Shown piece after piece: positions 22,286 through 29,256 of a stretch of 31,148 nt of DNA (positions are counted from its first letter, which is position 1; every line of letters begins with the position of its first letter). The DNA comes from a virus. Location of the stretch: IMG/VR virus record IMGVR_UViG_3300032323_000920, positions 1 to 31,148 of that record; one strand, 5' to 3'. The notes beneath the pieces are model-generated. The model saw nothing but the letters and a program-made list of their open reading frames with translations, was not told the DNA's origin and did no database searches. Position numbers and translations under genes: made by a program.

Positions 22286-22801
22286 ATGTGTGTATTAACC
22301 ACCGGATTTACCTTAGATTGCAAAACCGCATCAGCAGGTATTAAGACCATTTGGCTCGTTGAATTTTCTGCGAAGTCAACCCTCACCAAATCAAGCGGAG
22401 AAGTATCCGCATTAACCCTTTCAGGAGCAAAAGTATTTTTCAAGTACGAACTTGAAAAAGAAACAGCATCCATGACTTGGAGAACCATCCCAAGCACCGA
22501 GAACGGAACCGTATTTTACGAAGCCGACTTGGTTGCACGTCTGCACAAAGTGACCACCGCCCAGCGTAACGAAATAAAACTGCTTGCTCAAAACCGTATG
22601 CTTGCCATTGCCTTAGATGCAAGTGGTGACTACTGGCTGTTGGGTGCCGATTATGGCGCACAATTGCAGCAGAGCGAAAGCAATTTCGGACAAGCGTTTG
22701 GTGACTTCAAAGGTCATGTTTTAAATTTTCTGCACAAAGAAACCGATTTACCTTTGAAAGTTCAAAGCGGTGTTGTAACTTCGCTTGCTCTTGGTTCCTG
22801 A
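22286..22801 (+). CDS. Probable major tail tube protein
   Basis: The 171-aa protein starts CVLTTGFTLDCKTASAGIKT and has alternating beta segments, including ENGTVFYEADLVARLHKVTT (about residues 73-92) and RMLAIALDASGDYWLLGADYG. This pattern is common in a protein next to the capsid gene in Bacteroidota phages and fits a tail-tube fold. It is bracketed by two intrinsic terminators, so its mRNA is separate from that of the capsid; this suggests its own dosage. No promoter motif is visible in the 14 bases before it, so it may depend on read-through. Confidence 0.55.
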   Translation: MCVLTTGFTLDCKTASAGIKTIWLVEFSAKSTLTKSSGEVSALTLSGAKVFFKYELEKETASMTWRTIPSTENGTVFYEADLVARLHKVTTAQRNEIKLLAQNRMLAIALDASGDYWLLGADYGAQLQQSESNFGQAFGDFKGHVLNFLHKETDLPLKVQSGVVTSLALGS

Positions 22802-22828
22802 TTTTAGTTTTTCATAGTTTGCAAGAAA

Positions 22829-22852
22829 GGCTGCCGAAAGGTGGCCTTTTTT
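22829..22852 (+). terminator. Intrinsic terminator with GAAA tetraloop
   Basis: GGCTGCC (22829-22835), loop GAAA, GGTGGCC (22840-22846), then T6. Seven base pairs including two G-U pairs and a stable GNRA loop. Confidence 0.88.
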
Positions 22853-22871
22853 GTTATGCTTCAAAAAAATG

Positions 22872-22882
22872 TACTACTATAC
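22872..22882 (+). promoter_or_regulatory. Phage-specific promoter-like motif, weak copy
   Basis: TACTACTATAC matches TTGTACTATTC at 8 of 11 positions and lies four bases before the ATG at 22887. It comes directly after a terminator, where a new promoter is needed. Confidence 0.4.
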
Positions 22883-22886
22883 AAAG

Positions 22887-23264
22887 ATGCTGTACATTAC
22901 CAAAGCAGGAAGCCCCGAATTAATAATCACCGGCAAGGAGAAAGTGACAATCTCCCCGGTTTATTATTTGTTGGTCTTTGAAAGCGAAATGTCGCAGGAG
23001 CGCAAGGCATTTTTAGTAACCGACACAAGCACTGCACCCGATAGATACCAACTTTTCACATTTACCGAGGGCAGCACCACAGCCAAAACGCTGGCCATCG
23101 GCACACATTACTGGTCACTATACGCACAAACATCTTCATCCAACACCAATTATTTGTTGGCCAATGAAGAAATAGACCGGGGATTGGCTTATGTAAGCAC
23201 CAGCCACACCCCATTCAATGACCACGATGTAAACCTAACCATTAAACAACACAACGTAGGATGA
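22887..23264 (+). CDS. Probable virion protein of unknown function
   Basis: The 125-aa product is beta-rich (MLYITKAGSPELIITGKEKV...) and has no known motif. An Ig-like or decoration-protein fold is possible. I chose the ATG at 22887 because an upstream in-frame ATG (22869) lies within the promoter-like motif and the longest frame starts inside the terminator. It is coupled by ATGA to the portal gene. Confidence 0.6.
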   Translation: MLYITKAGSPELIITGKEKVTISPVYYLLVFESEMSQERKAFLVTDTSTAPDRYQLFTFTEGSTTAKTLAIGTHYWSLYAQTSSSNTNYLLANEEIDRGLAYVSTSHTPFNDHDVNLTIKQHNVG

Positions 23265-25006
23265 GCTTTGAGCTACTAAAAATAGATTTTGCCGAAACCA
23301 AACTGCCCAAATTTAAGGAGCAGAAAAGCAAGGGTTTTGTATCGTATGGAGAGAAAAATGACTTTCCACAATCCCTGCTTGAATTTTACATGAGGGCACC
23401 AAAACATGGAGCCATCGTGCGTACAAAAGCACGTTTTGTGTCCGGTGATGAATGTGTGATTGAAGGCAGCGATGAGGCGCAAAAGGTTCTTGATTACATC
23501 AACCCATACGAAGGGCTGCATGAACTGAAGGCCAAATTAGCATTGGACTTTGAAATCTTCAACGGCTTATGCTTTGAGGTGCATTACAACCGGATTGGTC
23601 AAATTTCTGCGCTTTACCATGTGGATTTTTCAAAGGTTCGCACACTTGACCACAAAAGTTACCAGTATGTCGAGGACTGGCAGAAATACAAGGCAGAAGA
23701 TGTAAAGCATTATCCGGCTTTTAACCCGGTTACAGCACAGCCATACAGCGTACAGCTTTACTATGCACGGGAATATCAGGCTGGCCTTGGTGTTTACCCA
23801 TTGCCACCATACCAACACGGATTGCAGTATGTGGAAATTGAAGTGGAAATCGCAAACTTCCACAATAACAACATCCGCAACGGGTTCAGCAATGGTACAT
23901 TGGTGCAGTTATTCAAAGGTCAACCAAGCCCGGAGCAGGCACGGATATTTGAGCGGAAGTTTAAGGAGCGCACAATCGGCACGGACAATGCAGGCGGTGT
24001 GCTAATTCAGTTCAACGAGAACAACGAGCAGCCAGCGACCATCAACCACTTGCAGCCATCAAATATGGATGAGCAGTTTTTGATGTTGAATGAAACCGTG
24101 CAAAGTGAAATCGTAATTGCACATTCAATTCCACCCGTGTTGGCAGGATTAAGAACTGAAGGCGCACTCGGTCAGCGCAATGAACTGATTGAAGCATATG
24201 AGATTTTCCACAAGCAGTATGTCAATCACCGCCAGCGTAAAATTGATTACTGCCTGCAAAGCGTTTTAAGGCAACAATACCCCGGCATCACCATTGAAAC
24301 CCGTTCTGCTGAATTTATCGGCTTAGATTACGTTGAATTGTATCAGGCAGGCATCGTGACAAAGGATGAAGCACGGGAAGCGTTGGGAATGAAAGCCGCC
24401 CCGGTTGCTGCATCTTTTAACACACAAAATGAATGCACCCGGTGGAATGAGCAGGACATTGATATCTTCATGCAATTTGGTGAGCCTGCGAGCAATTTTG
24501 AAGATGTGAGCATGAAATTTGCTGAACTTGGCAAGGATGAAATGAAGGTTTTGGCCGTTGTTTCTGCCGATGACCAAACAAGCATTGACGAAATTAGCGA
24601 AATAACCAAAATTGATACCGATGAGGTGACTAAAATCCTTAAGAAATTGCAGGACACTGGCAAAATTAAGTGGACAAACAACGCAATCCGGATTACCGAC
24701 ATAGGTAAAAAGGACATAAACGACACCGGAAAGCTGCCAAAATTGGAGCTGCGTTGGAAATACACGCTTGACCCGGATGCTTTACCACTGCAACCCGGTG
24801 GCAAAAGCCGTGAATTTTGCAAGAAAATGGTGGATGCTTCAAGGTTATACAGCAGGCAGGATATCGAAACCCTGACTGCCCGATTGGGTTATGATGTTTG
24901 GACAAGGCGTGGCGGTTGGTACACCGTACCTGACAGCGAACCACCCTTGCACATTCCGCATTGCAGGCACTATTGGAAGCAACAAGTAGTAAGGAGGAAA
25001 AACTGA
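23261..25006 (+). CDS. Portal protein fused to winged-helix and C-terminal Cys/His domains
   Basis: Residues 1-390 form a phage portal: YGEKNDFPQSLLEFY near 29-43, LHELKAKLALDFEIFNGL (86-103), an HNNNIRNGFSNGTLVQ core (201-216) and IAHSIPPVLAGLRTEGALGQ (286-305). Residues 424-482 look like a winged helix (KVLAVVSADDQTSIDEISEI, then KKLQDTGKIKW). The last 80 residues (ALPLQPGGKSREFCKKM, RLYSRQDIETLTARLGYDVW, then HCRHYW) resemble the minor head or MuF-like tail found fused to portals in Bacteroidota phages. The portal is the dodecameric DNA gate. It is coupled to neighbours on both sides. Confidence 0.85.
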   Translation: MSFELLKIDFAETKLPKFKEQKSKGFVSYGEKNDFPQSLLEFYMRAPKHGAIVRTKARFVSGDECVIEGSDEAQKVLDYINPYEGLHELKAKLALDFEIFNGLCFEVHYNRIGQISALYHVDFSKVRTLDHKSYQYVEDWQKYKAEDVKHYPAFNPVTAQPYSVQLYYAREYQAGLGVYPLPPYQHGLQYVEIEVEIANFHNNNIRNGFSNGTLVQLFKGQPSPEQARIFERKFKERTIGTDNAGGVLIQFNENNEQPATINHLQPSNMDEQFLMLNETVQSEIVIAHSIPPVLAGLRTEGALGQRNELIEAYEIFHKQYVNHRQRKIDYCLQSVLRQQYPGITIETRSAEFIGLDYVELYQAGIVTKDEAREALGMKAAPVAASFNTQNECTRWNEQDIDIFMQFGEPASNFEDVSMKFAELGKDEMKVLAVVSADDQTSIDEISEITKIDTDEVTKILKKLQDTGKIKWTNNAIRITDIGKKDINDTGKLPKLELRWKYTLDPDALPLQPGGKSREFCKKMVDASRLYSRQDIETLTARLGYDVWTRRGGWYTVPDSEPPLHIPHCRHYWKQQVVRRKN

Positions 25007-25560
25007 TGGCAAACTTTGCATTTTTCGTAAGCGAACAAGATGTAAAAAAGAACACGCCTATTGATGAGAATGTCGATAGCAAGATTTTACAAACCGCAAT
25101 GCGTACAGCGCAGGACATCCAAATCCGTGACATCATTGGCAGCGGCCTTTATGACAAGATTTGTGACGATATCAATGGTGCCGGGCTGGCAGGCAATTAC
25201 CTTACGCTTGTCAACAAATACATTGCACCTTGTTTGTATCATTTCATTGTTACCGAAAGTATGTTGCCCATGACTTTCAAGATGATGAACAAAAGCGTTT
25301 CAACGAGGGGCGCAGAAAACAGCAATGCCATTGACCTTGACCAACTGACAAGAGTTGAGCAAAGCTATTTGAATAAGGCCCAATATTACAGCGAAAGATT
25401 GAGGGATTATTTGTGCGAAAATAACACCTTGTTCCCGGAGTTCTTAAACCCCGGCAGTGGCATCGACACAATCCACCCACAAAACCAAGCTTTATTTGGT
25501 GGCTTCATTTTAGATAGTGACGATAACTGCTTTTACAATTACGACTTTCCAAAAGGATGA
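25006..25560 (+). CDS. Head-tail connector, DUF6712-like
   Basis: The 184-aa helical protein (MANFAFFVSEQDVKKNTPID...; IIGSGLYDKIC near 42-52; YLNKAQYYSERLRDYLCENN near 119-138) fits the DUF6712 family of probable gp6-like adaptors placed after portals in Bacteroidota phages. The start at 25006 shares one base with the portal stop, and AAGGAGG stands nine bases before it. That is one of very few clear Shine-Dalgarno sequences here, in agreement with a need for efficient translation. Confidence 0.7.
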   Translation: MANFAFFVSEQDVKKNTPIDENVDSKILQTAMRTAQDIQIRDIIGSGLYDKICDDINGAGLAGNYLTLVNKYIAPCLYHFIVTESMLPMTFKMMNKSVSTRGAENSNAIDLDQLTRVEQSYLNKAQYYSERLRDYLCENNTLFPEFLNPGSGIDTIHPQNQALFGGFILDSDDNCFYNYDFPKG

Positions 25561-25691
25561 GCAAGGTCAGGGAAAAAAACGAAAACAAACTGAAGATATT
25601 TTTAAATGGTAACGATAAACCAACTACTGGAAGCACTGGACACGGCAGGCCAAAACCACAAGCAAATAAAGGCAACGCTCATAAACGTTGA
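25557..25691 (+). CDS. Possible small basic protein overlapping the next gene
   Basis: An ATG at 25557 overlaps the connector stop by ATGA and opens a 44-aa basic frame (MSKVREKNENKLKIFLNGND...) that runs 86 bases into the next gene in another frame. The coupling favours translation. The low-complexity second half, rich in Gly, Lys and Pro, could be a shadow of the 25606 gene. It may serve only to carry ribosomes to that gene's start. Confidence 0.3.
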   Translation: MSKVREKNENKLKIFLNGNDKPTTGSTGHGRPKPQANKGNAHKR

Positions 25692-26070
25692 CCCCAATAT
25701 TAATACAAGTTGTGAGCAGCTATATCCGTTGATGCGGATTTTTCCTGATGGTAGTCAGGTGACCGTTGACCAAGTGCGTTATCGTTTTGCGGTTGCCATT
25801 ATGGATAGGCACCGGGAAGATTTCACCGATGCAGTGGAACGAATAAGCGATATGCACACGGTAATGCTTGACATTTACTCAATGCTTCGCTACGTTTATC
25901 GAGGCAACATTGCAGGCAGTTGGAATATCAACGATGCAATCACCCCGTTTTATGACGACAAAACCGACATCGTTGCCGGGGTTGCGGCAGTGATTGAATT
26001 TGTCTGCCCGAATTTGCGTGATTATTGCGACACACCCAATAACAATTTAACTTTTCCAACAATTAATTAA
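25606..26070 (+). CDS. Probable head-tail joining or tail terminator protein
   Basis: The 154-aa protein has VRYRFAVAIMDRHREDFTDA (about residues 58-77), then a helical stretch and a C-terminal strand PFYDDKTDIVAGVAAVIEFV followed by CPNLRDYC. This resembles the small tail-terminator or joining proteins that follow DUF6712 connectors in Bacteroidota phages. Its ATG has no ribosome-binding site and lies within the possible 44-aa frame, so translation may be coupled to it. Confidence 0.55.
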   Translation: MVTINQLLEALDTAGQNHKQIKATLINVDPNINTSCEQLYPLMRIFPDGSQVTVDQVRYRFAVAIMDRHREDFTDAVERISDMHTVMLDIYSMLRYVYRGNIAGSWNINDAITPFYDDKTDIVAGVAAVIEFVCPNLRDYCDTPNNNLTFPTIN

Positions 26071-26078
26071 AAATAAAA

Positions 26079-26348
26079 ATGAGTACAGCATTAGATTTTA
26101 TGAGCGGCTTCACTGGCTGCAAGGTTATTTCAAACACAAGCGCAAACACTGGCCGTTTTCAGGGCTTTGTAGTGAACGCAGATGCGGTTGTGTCTGCTTG
26201 TTTAGACGAAACAGGAGCCAGCCTTATGACCGCAATCGGTTTGACCGGAGTAACCTTGAAGCAGGGCACGTTTATCAGCGTAAGCGGTGATAAATATATC
26301 AGCAGCATCACGCTCGCAAGTGGCAGCATTGTAGCGTATAACGTATGA
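26079..26348 (+). CDS. Small virion-type protein of unknown function
   Basis: The 89-aa product is beta-rich with little charge (TGVTLKQGTFISVSGDKYIS, then TLASGSIVAYNV) and lacks membrane segments. Size and place just before a fibre-like protein suggest a decoration or fibre-attachment protein. It overlaps the next start by ATGA. Confidence 0.55.
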   Translation: MSTALDFMSGFTGCKVISNTSANTGRFQGFVVNADAVVSACLDETGASLMTAIGLTGVTLKQGTFISVSGDKYISSITLASGSIVAYNV

Positions 26349-27169
26349 TTAGGCGAGGTATTGGTGTTCAAAGCTATGTTGCGGCAGGCGGTGGCGTAAC
26401 CGATGCCGATGCACAAGCATTCATCACGGCTGCTGCCATAACTGATGCCACCCAGCAGAGTGCAATCAATACTTTGGTGGTTGACCTAAAAGCGTATGGT
26501 GTATGGACAAAGATGAAAGCACTTTATCCTTTTGTTGGTGGTACTGCATCAACTCACAAATGGAACTTGAAAGACCCAAGGGACTTGGATGCTGCGTTTA
26601 GATTGGTGTTTTCAGGAGGTTGGACACACAGCAGCAATGGGGCTTTGCCAAATGGAACTAATGCTTTTGCAAATACATATTGCAATCCACAAACGCAGTT
26701 AGCTTTACAAAGCAACCACATCAGCCATTATTCAAGGACACAAATCAGCAATACAAATACGCATGACATGGGCTGCGAAAGTGGTGCAGGATTGAATTTT
26801 AACTTATTTCAATATTTCAATTCAATCAGCAACAAGGGTTTCAACGATGGTTTATATCCTTCAAATGCTGCTGTTAGTAATACCACCAACACACTTGGTT
26901 TTCAAATAGGTACACGGACATCGAATGTGGTGTTGAAATTGCATTTTAACGGCTCGTTGTTAAATACCAACACCAATACCAAAACCCAGACGAGCTATCC
27001 AAACCATAACGTTTTTATAGGTGCAACTAATTCAAACGGCACAGCAGGAAATTACTCTGCTCGCCAATGTGCCTTTGCTTCCATTGGTGATGGTTTAACG
27101 GATACCGAAGCAGCCAATTTTAGAACCGCAGTTCAAGCATACCAAACTACTTTATCACGCAACGTATGA
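26345..27169 (+). CDS. Putative tail fibre/receptor-binding protein
   Basis: The 274-aa protein has a short N-terminal helical part (DADAQAFITAAAITDATQQS, then INTLVVDLKAYGVW) and a large C-terminal domain rich in Asn, Thr and Gly with a lectin-like or LamG-like appearance (YPFVGGTASTHKWNLKDPRD, GALPNGTNAFANTYCNP, RTSNVVLKLHFNGSLL). The YPFVGGTA/KWNLKDPRD pattern occurs in adhesin-like proteins of Bacteroidota phages. It probably binds the host surface. It is coupled by ATGA on both sides. Confidence 0.65.
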   Translation: MIRRGIGVQSYVAAGGGVTDADAQAFITAAAITDATQQSAINTLVVDLKAYGVWTKMKALYPFVGGTASTHKWNLKDPRDLDAAFRLVFSGGWTHSSNGALPNGTNAFANTYCNPQTQLALQSNHISHYSRTQISNTNTHDMGCESGAGLNFNLFQYFNSISNKGFNDGLYPSNAAVSNTTNTLGFQIGTRTSNVVLKLHFNGSLLNTNTNTKTQTSYPNHNVFIGATNSNGTAGNYSARQCAFASIGDGLTDTEAANFRTAVQAYQTTLSRNV

Positions 27170-27414
27170 CCTTAAAAGATTTAACCCCGGAACAATACAG
27201 CACTTATGTAGGGCTGCTAACTGAAATTGAGCATGAGGTACTGGTCGGCCAATGGTATGCACCAGACAGCTATTTCAATCCCATTCAGGATGCAGATAAT
27301 AATTGGGTTATTTCCGTTGAAGAAATTGCCCAATGTGTTAACCCATTGTGTATGTGGGTAAATGATTTGCCTCTTATTCCTTATGTTTCGAAACCATCAC
27401 CGCCCTTTCCATGA
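27166..27414 (+). CDS. Small protein of unknown function
   Basis: The 82-aa acidic protein (MTLKDLTPEQYSTYVGLLTE...) contains several Trp and Pro residues and no known motif. It lies between the fibre-like gene and the lysis genes and is coupled to both by ATGA. It may be a fibre chaperone or attachment protein; this is context only. Confidence 0.6.
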   Translation: MTLKDLTPEQYSTYVGLLTEIEHEVLVGQWYAPDSYFNPIQDADNNWVISVEEIAQCVNPLCMWVNDLPLIPYVSKPSPPFP

Positions 27415-27569
27415 AAAATGTAGGTGAAAATATCGTTGGAAGTTGGTTGCTATGGATAGCAGGAGCAGCCGCAAATTTGCTTCCGATAATTCAGTTTTTG
27501 TCTTTCACCGCAGCACTGATTTTGTCCTGCATCGGTATTTATAAGTTTTTCAAACATGGCAAAAAGTAA
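27411..27569 (+). CDS. Small two-span membrane protein, holin candidate
   Basis: This 52-aa protein starts MKNVGENIVGSWLLW. It has two hydrophobic stretches (SWLLWIAGAAANLLPIIQFL and FTAALILSCIGIYKFF) and ends with a basic KHGKK. Size, spans and charged tail fit a small holin. The ATG overlaps the previous stop by ATGA. It precedes another membrane protein and a spanin-like protein, which supports a role in lysis. Confidence 0.65.
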   Translation: MKNVGENIVGSWLLWIAGAAANLLPIIQFLSFTAALILSCIGIYKFFKHGKK

Positions 27570-27675
27570 AGAGGTAAGCAAATGGCAACCGAAAAGCAAG
27601 CGAAAATTGGGCAGGCACACGAAGTCGGCCAACAAACACAAGTCAGCAAAGCCGTATCAAGGGCAGGGAAGATGA
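27556..27675 (+). CDS. Very basic 39-aa protein
   Basis: The ATG at 27556 lies inside the end of the holin-like gene and the TGA at 27673-27675 overlaps the next ATG by ATGA. The product starts MAKSKEVSKWQPKSKRKLGR and ends YQGQGR, a Lys/Arg-rich composition and ending I associate with tiny conserved proteins of Bacteroidota phages. It explains why the longer frame starting at 27582 has a low-quality N-terminus: that stretch is its shadow. It might bind nucleic acid. Confidence 0.6.
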   Translation: MAKSKEVSKWQPKSKRKLGRHTKSANKHKSAKPYQGQGR

Positions 27676-27851
27676 AATTAAAAAACTATTTTGCACCAAC
27701 ACCTAAAAGGTTCCGTGTAATTGGTGACAGCATTGCGGCTGCATCGTTGTTTATTGCCGGGCTCAACATTGACCATCCCAAACTTATGCTCATTATCGGG
27801 GTGGCCGGGGCCGTTGGCAAATTCATCACAAACTTTTTCGCAGAGGAATGA
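27672..27851 (+). CDS. Small membrane protein, holin-like
   Basis: From the ATG at 27672 the product is 59 aa with a short amphipathic start (MKLKNYFAPTPKRFRVIGDS) and two hydrophobic segments (AAASLFIAGL and LMLIIGVAGAVGKFITNFF). I prefer this start to one at 27582 because it overlaps the stop of the 39-aa gene by ATGA. Two small membrane proteins before a spanin suggest a holin and a partner such as an antiholin. Its own stop overlaps the spanin-like start by ATGA. Confidence 0.65.
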   Translation: MKLKNYFAPTPKRFRVIGDSIAAASLFIAGLNIDHPKLMLIIGVAGAVGKFITNFFAEE

Positions 27852-28360
27852 GGTATGTCGGGATTATTCTTTTTTTGCTTTTTCTCGTTGTGTTTAGCAA
27901 TCGGGGCTGTAAAAGCACACCACAAGTTGTAAACAATACGGACAGCATGGCCAACATAGTGGACAAATACAAGGCAGACATTGACAGCATTAAGGCCGAG
28001 TATCTTTCACTCCTGAACAGCCGTGCCAAAAAGACAAAAATCCTTCGTGATTTTAGGACAAAATATGTCCACGACACCATCACGCTGGACAAACTTGTTG
28101 GAGATACCGCCAAACTGGAAATAATCCTATCCGAAAACAAACTCATGCAGGAGATATTGTTTGACGATAGCATTGTCATTTCAAATCAAGAGCAGGTGAT
28201 TATCATGCAGGATAGCGTTATTTCGTATTTAGAAGCCATTACAGCCAATCAAATCAAAGAAATAAACCAATGTACCAAAGAGTTTGCGAAACTGCGTAAA
28301 AAGGCAAATAAATGGAAAGCCATTGCGGTTATCTTTGGAATAGTGGCCGGAGTGAAATAA
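27848..28360 (+). CDS. Rz-like inner-membrane spanin
   Basis: The 170-aa protein has an N-terminal membrane anchor (YVGIILFLLFLVVF, residues 3-16), a long coiled-coil periplasmic part (residues 30-150, Lys/Asp/Leu-rich) and a hydrophobic C-terminus (WKAIAVIFGIVAGV). This is the design of an i-spanin that joins inner and outer membrane for the last step of lysis in Gram-negative hosts. A Cys at position 21 is not in a good lipobox. No separate outer-membrane partner was found in the overlapping frames; the C-terminal hydrophobic segment may replace it. Confidence 0.6.
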   Translation: MRYVGIILFLLFLVVFSNRGCKSTPQVVNNTDSMANIVDKYKADIDSIKAEYLSLLNSRAKKTKILRDFRTKYVHDTITLDKLVGDTAKLEIILSENKLMQEILFDDSIVISNQEQVIIMQDSVISYLEAITANQIKEINQCTKEFAKLRKKANKWKAIAVIFGIVAGVK

Positions 28361-28365
28361 ATTTG
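28334..28365 (+). promoter_or_regulatory. Bacteroidota-type promoter for the endolysin pair
   Basis: TTTG (28334-28337), 20 bases, TAAATTTG (28358-28365), then CTTT and the ATG at 28370. It lies over the end of the spanin-like gene and would give a near-leaderless lysis transcript from host polymerase. Confidence 0.75.
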
Positions 28366-28369
28366 CTTT

Positions 28370-28579
28370 ATGTTCACACTAATTAAACAGCACGGCATCC
28401 AAGATTTTTACCTTTGCCGGGATGGCAAATGGCATCCATCGGCCGAACTTAACGCAGCTATTCGCCCAGTATCTTTCCGCAACCAAACCGAAGCAAAAAA
28501 GGGATGGGAGAAAATTGGCAAGCCAGCTATGGTGTTCATGCAGGAAATTTACAGCCGGGATAAAACGCTATTACAATGA
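28370..28579 (+). CDS. Small protein of unknown function before the endolysin
   Basis: A 69-aa protein (MFTLIKQHGIQDFYLCRDGK...) with several aromatic residues and a basic middle. I recognise no family. It is the first gene after the promoter and is coupled by ATGA to the endolysin-like gene, so it may modulate lysis. Confidence 0.65.
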   Translation: MFTLIKQHGIQDFYLCRDGKWHPSAELNAAIRPVSFRNQTEAKKGWEKIGKPAMVFMQEIYSRDKTLLQ

Positions 28580-29205
28580 AAAACTTGCAGGAATTTCTTA
28601 ATACAAAGGGTGAAAACCTGAAAGTGGATGGAGTGGTCGGCCGTTACACTTTGGATGCGTTAGACCGCTACATTCAGGCCGAGTGTATCAAGCGCAAATG
28701 GTACACCCACGGAAATGGATTGGTTTGGATAAGGACTGATAACACATTCAGCAACAAGTTCGATGATTTTGTCGCAGTTTACAAAGGGCACCGGATTGTC
28801 TATGCGGCTCCGGCTTCCACCACTGCCGGGGATTTTTATGTTTACAACCCATTGACCGTTGGTGGCATTACTGGCACAGCCGTTGCAGTGGAGCAGCAAG
28901 TTCAAAACAGCCATAAATTTGTAAGCGGTGCAAATTGGGCCAATCTTTGGCTTGGTGCGCCATACTTTCAACAAGTGCTTCCGATTGAAATCTACCGGGA
29001 TGGCAACAAAAACAACCAAGTGGACAAAGTGACGAAGCAAAAAGGGCTTTATGGTATCAACTTTCACCGGGCCGGGGTGGGTAATTTGGTCAACAAGTGG
29101 TCGGCAGGCTGTCAAACGGTGCCGGATGCACATTGGTTTGAGATTGTCAAACGATTTAACCCAGGTGACGTTATTGCTTTTACCTTATTTTGCACATCCG
29201 GATAA
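28576..29205 (+). CDS. Endolysin-like protein: PG-binding domain plus L,D-transpeptidase-type catalytic motif
   Basis: Residues 1-33 (LQEFLNTKGENLKVDGVVGR...) form a short peptidoglycan-binding repeat with the typical VDGVVGRYTLDALDR sequence. The catalytic region near 160-182 has INFHRAG (His 164) and WSAGCQTV (Ser 176, Cys 179), resembling the H...S-x-G-C arrangement of L,D-transpeptidase-fold enzymes. Such a fold in a lysis position may cut or remodel peptide cross-links rather than sugar chains. There is no signal peptide, so a holin is required, in agreement with the upstream membrane proteins. It is the last gene of the plus-strand arm. Confidence 0.7.
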   Translation: MKNLQEFLNTKGENLKVDGVVGRYTLDALDRYIQAECIKRKWYTHGNGLVWIRTDNTFSNKFDDFVAVYKGHRIVYAAPASTTAGDFYVYNPLTVGGITGTAVAVEQQVQNSHKFVSGANWANLWLGAPYFQQVLPIEIYRDGNKNNQVDKVTKQKGLYGINFHRAGVGNLVNKWSAGCQTVPDAHWFEIVKRFNPGDVIAFTLFCTSG

Positions 29206-29212
29206 GCAAAAT

Positions 29213-29249
29213 TTGCAAAAATTGCTCAATGGAATGAGCAAAATTGCAA
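29213..29249. terminator. Bidirectional hairpin between convergent genes
   Basis: TTGCTCA (29222-29228) pairs with TGAGCAA (29235-29241) around ATGGAA, extended by the outer pair TTGCAA (29213-29218) and TTGCAA (29244-29249). It separates the lysis gene end (29205) from the convergent minus-strand gene end (29257) and is flanked by A/T-rich runs on both sides, so it can stop transcription from either direction. Confidence 0.65.
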
Positions 29250-29256
29250 AATGCTT

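Noticed and set aside
27582-27851. 89-aa version of the holin-like gene
   Set aside because: Its first 30 residues are the shadow of the 39-aa gene; the ATG at 27672 is coupled by ATGA.
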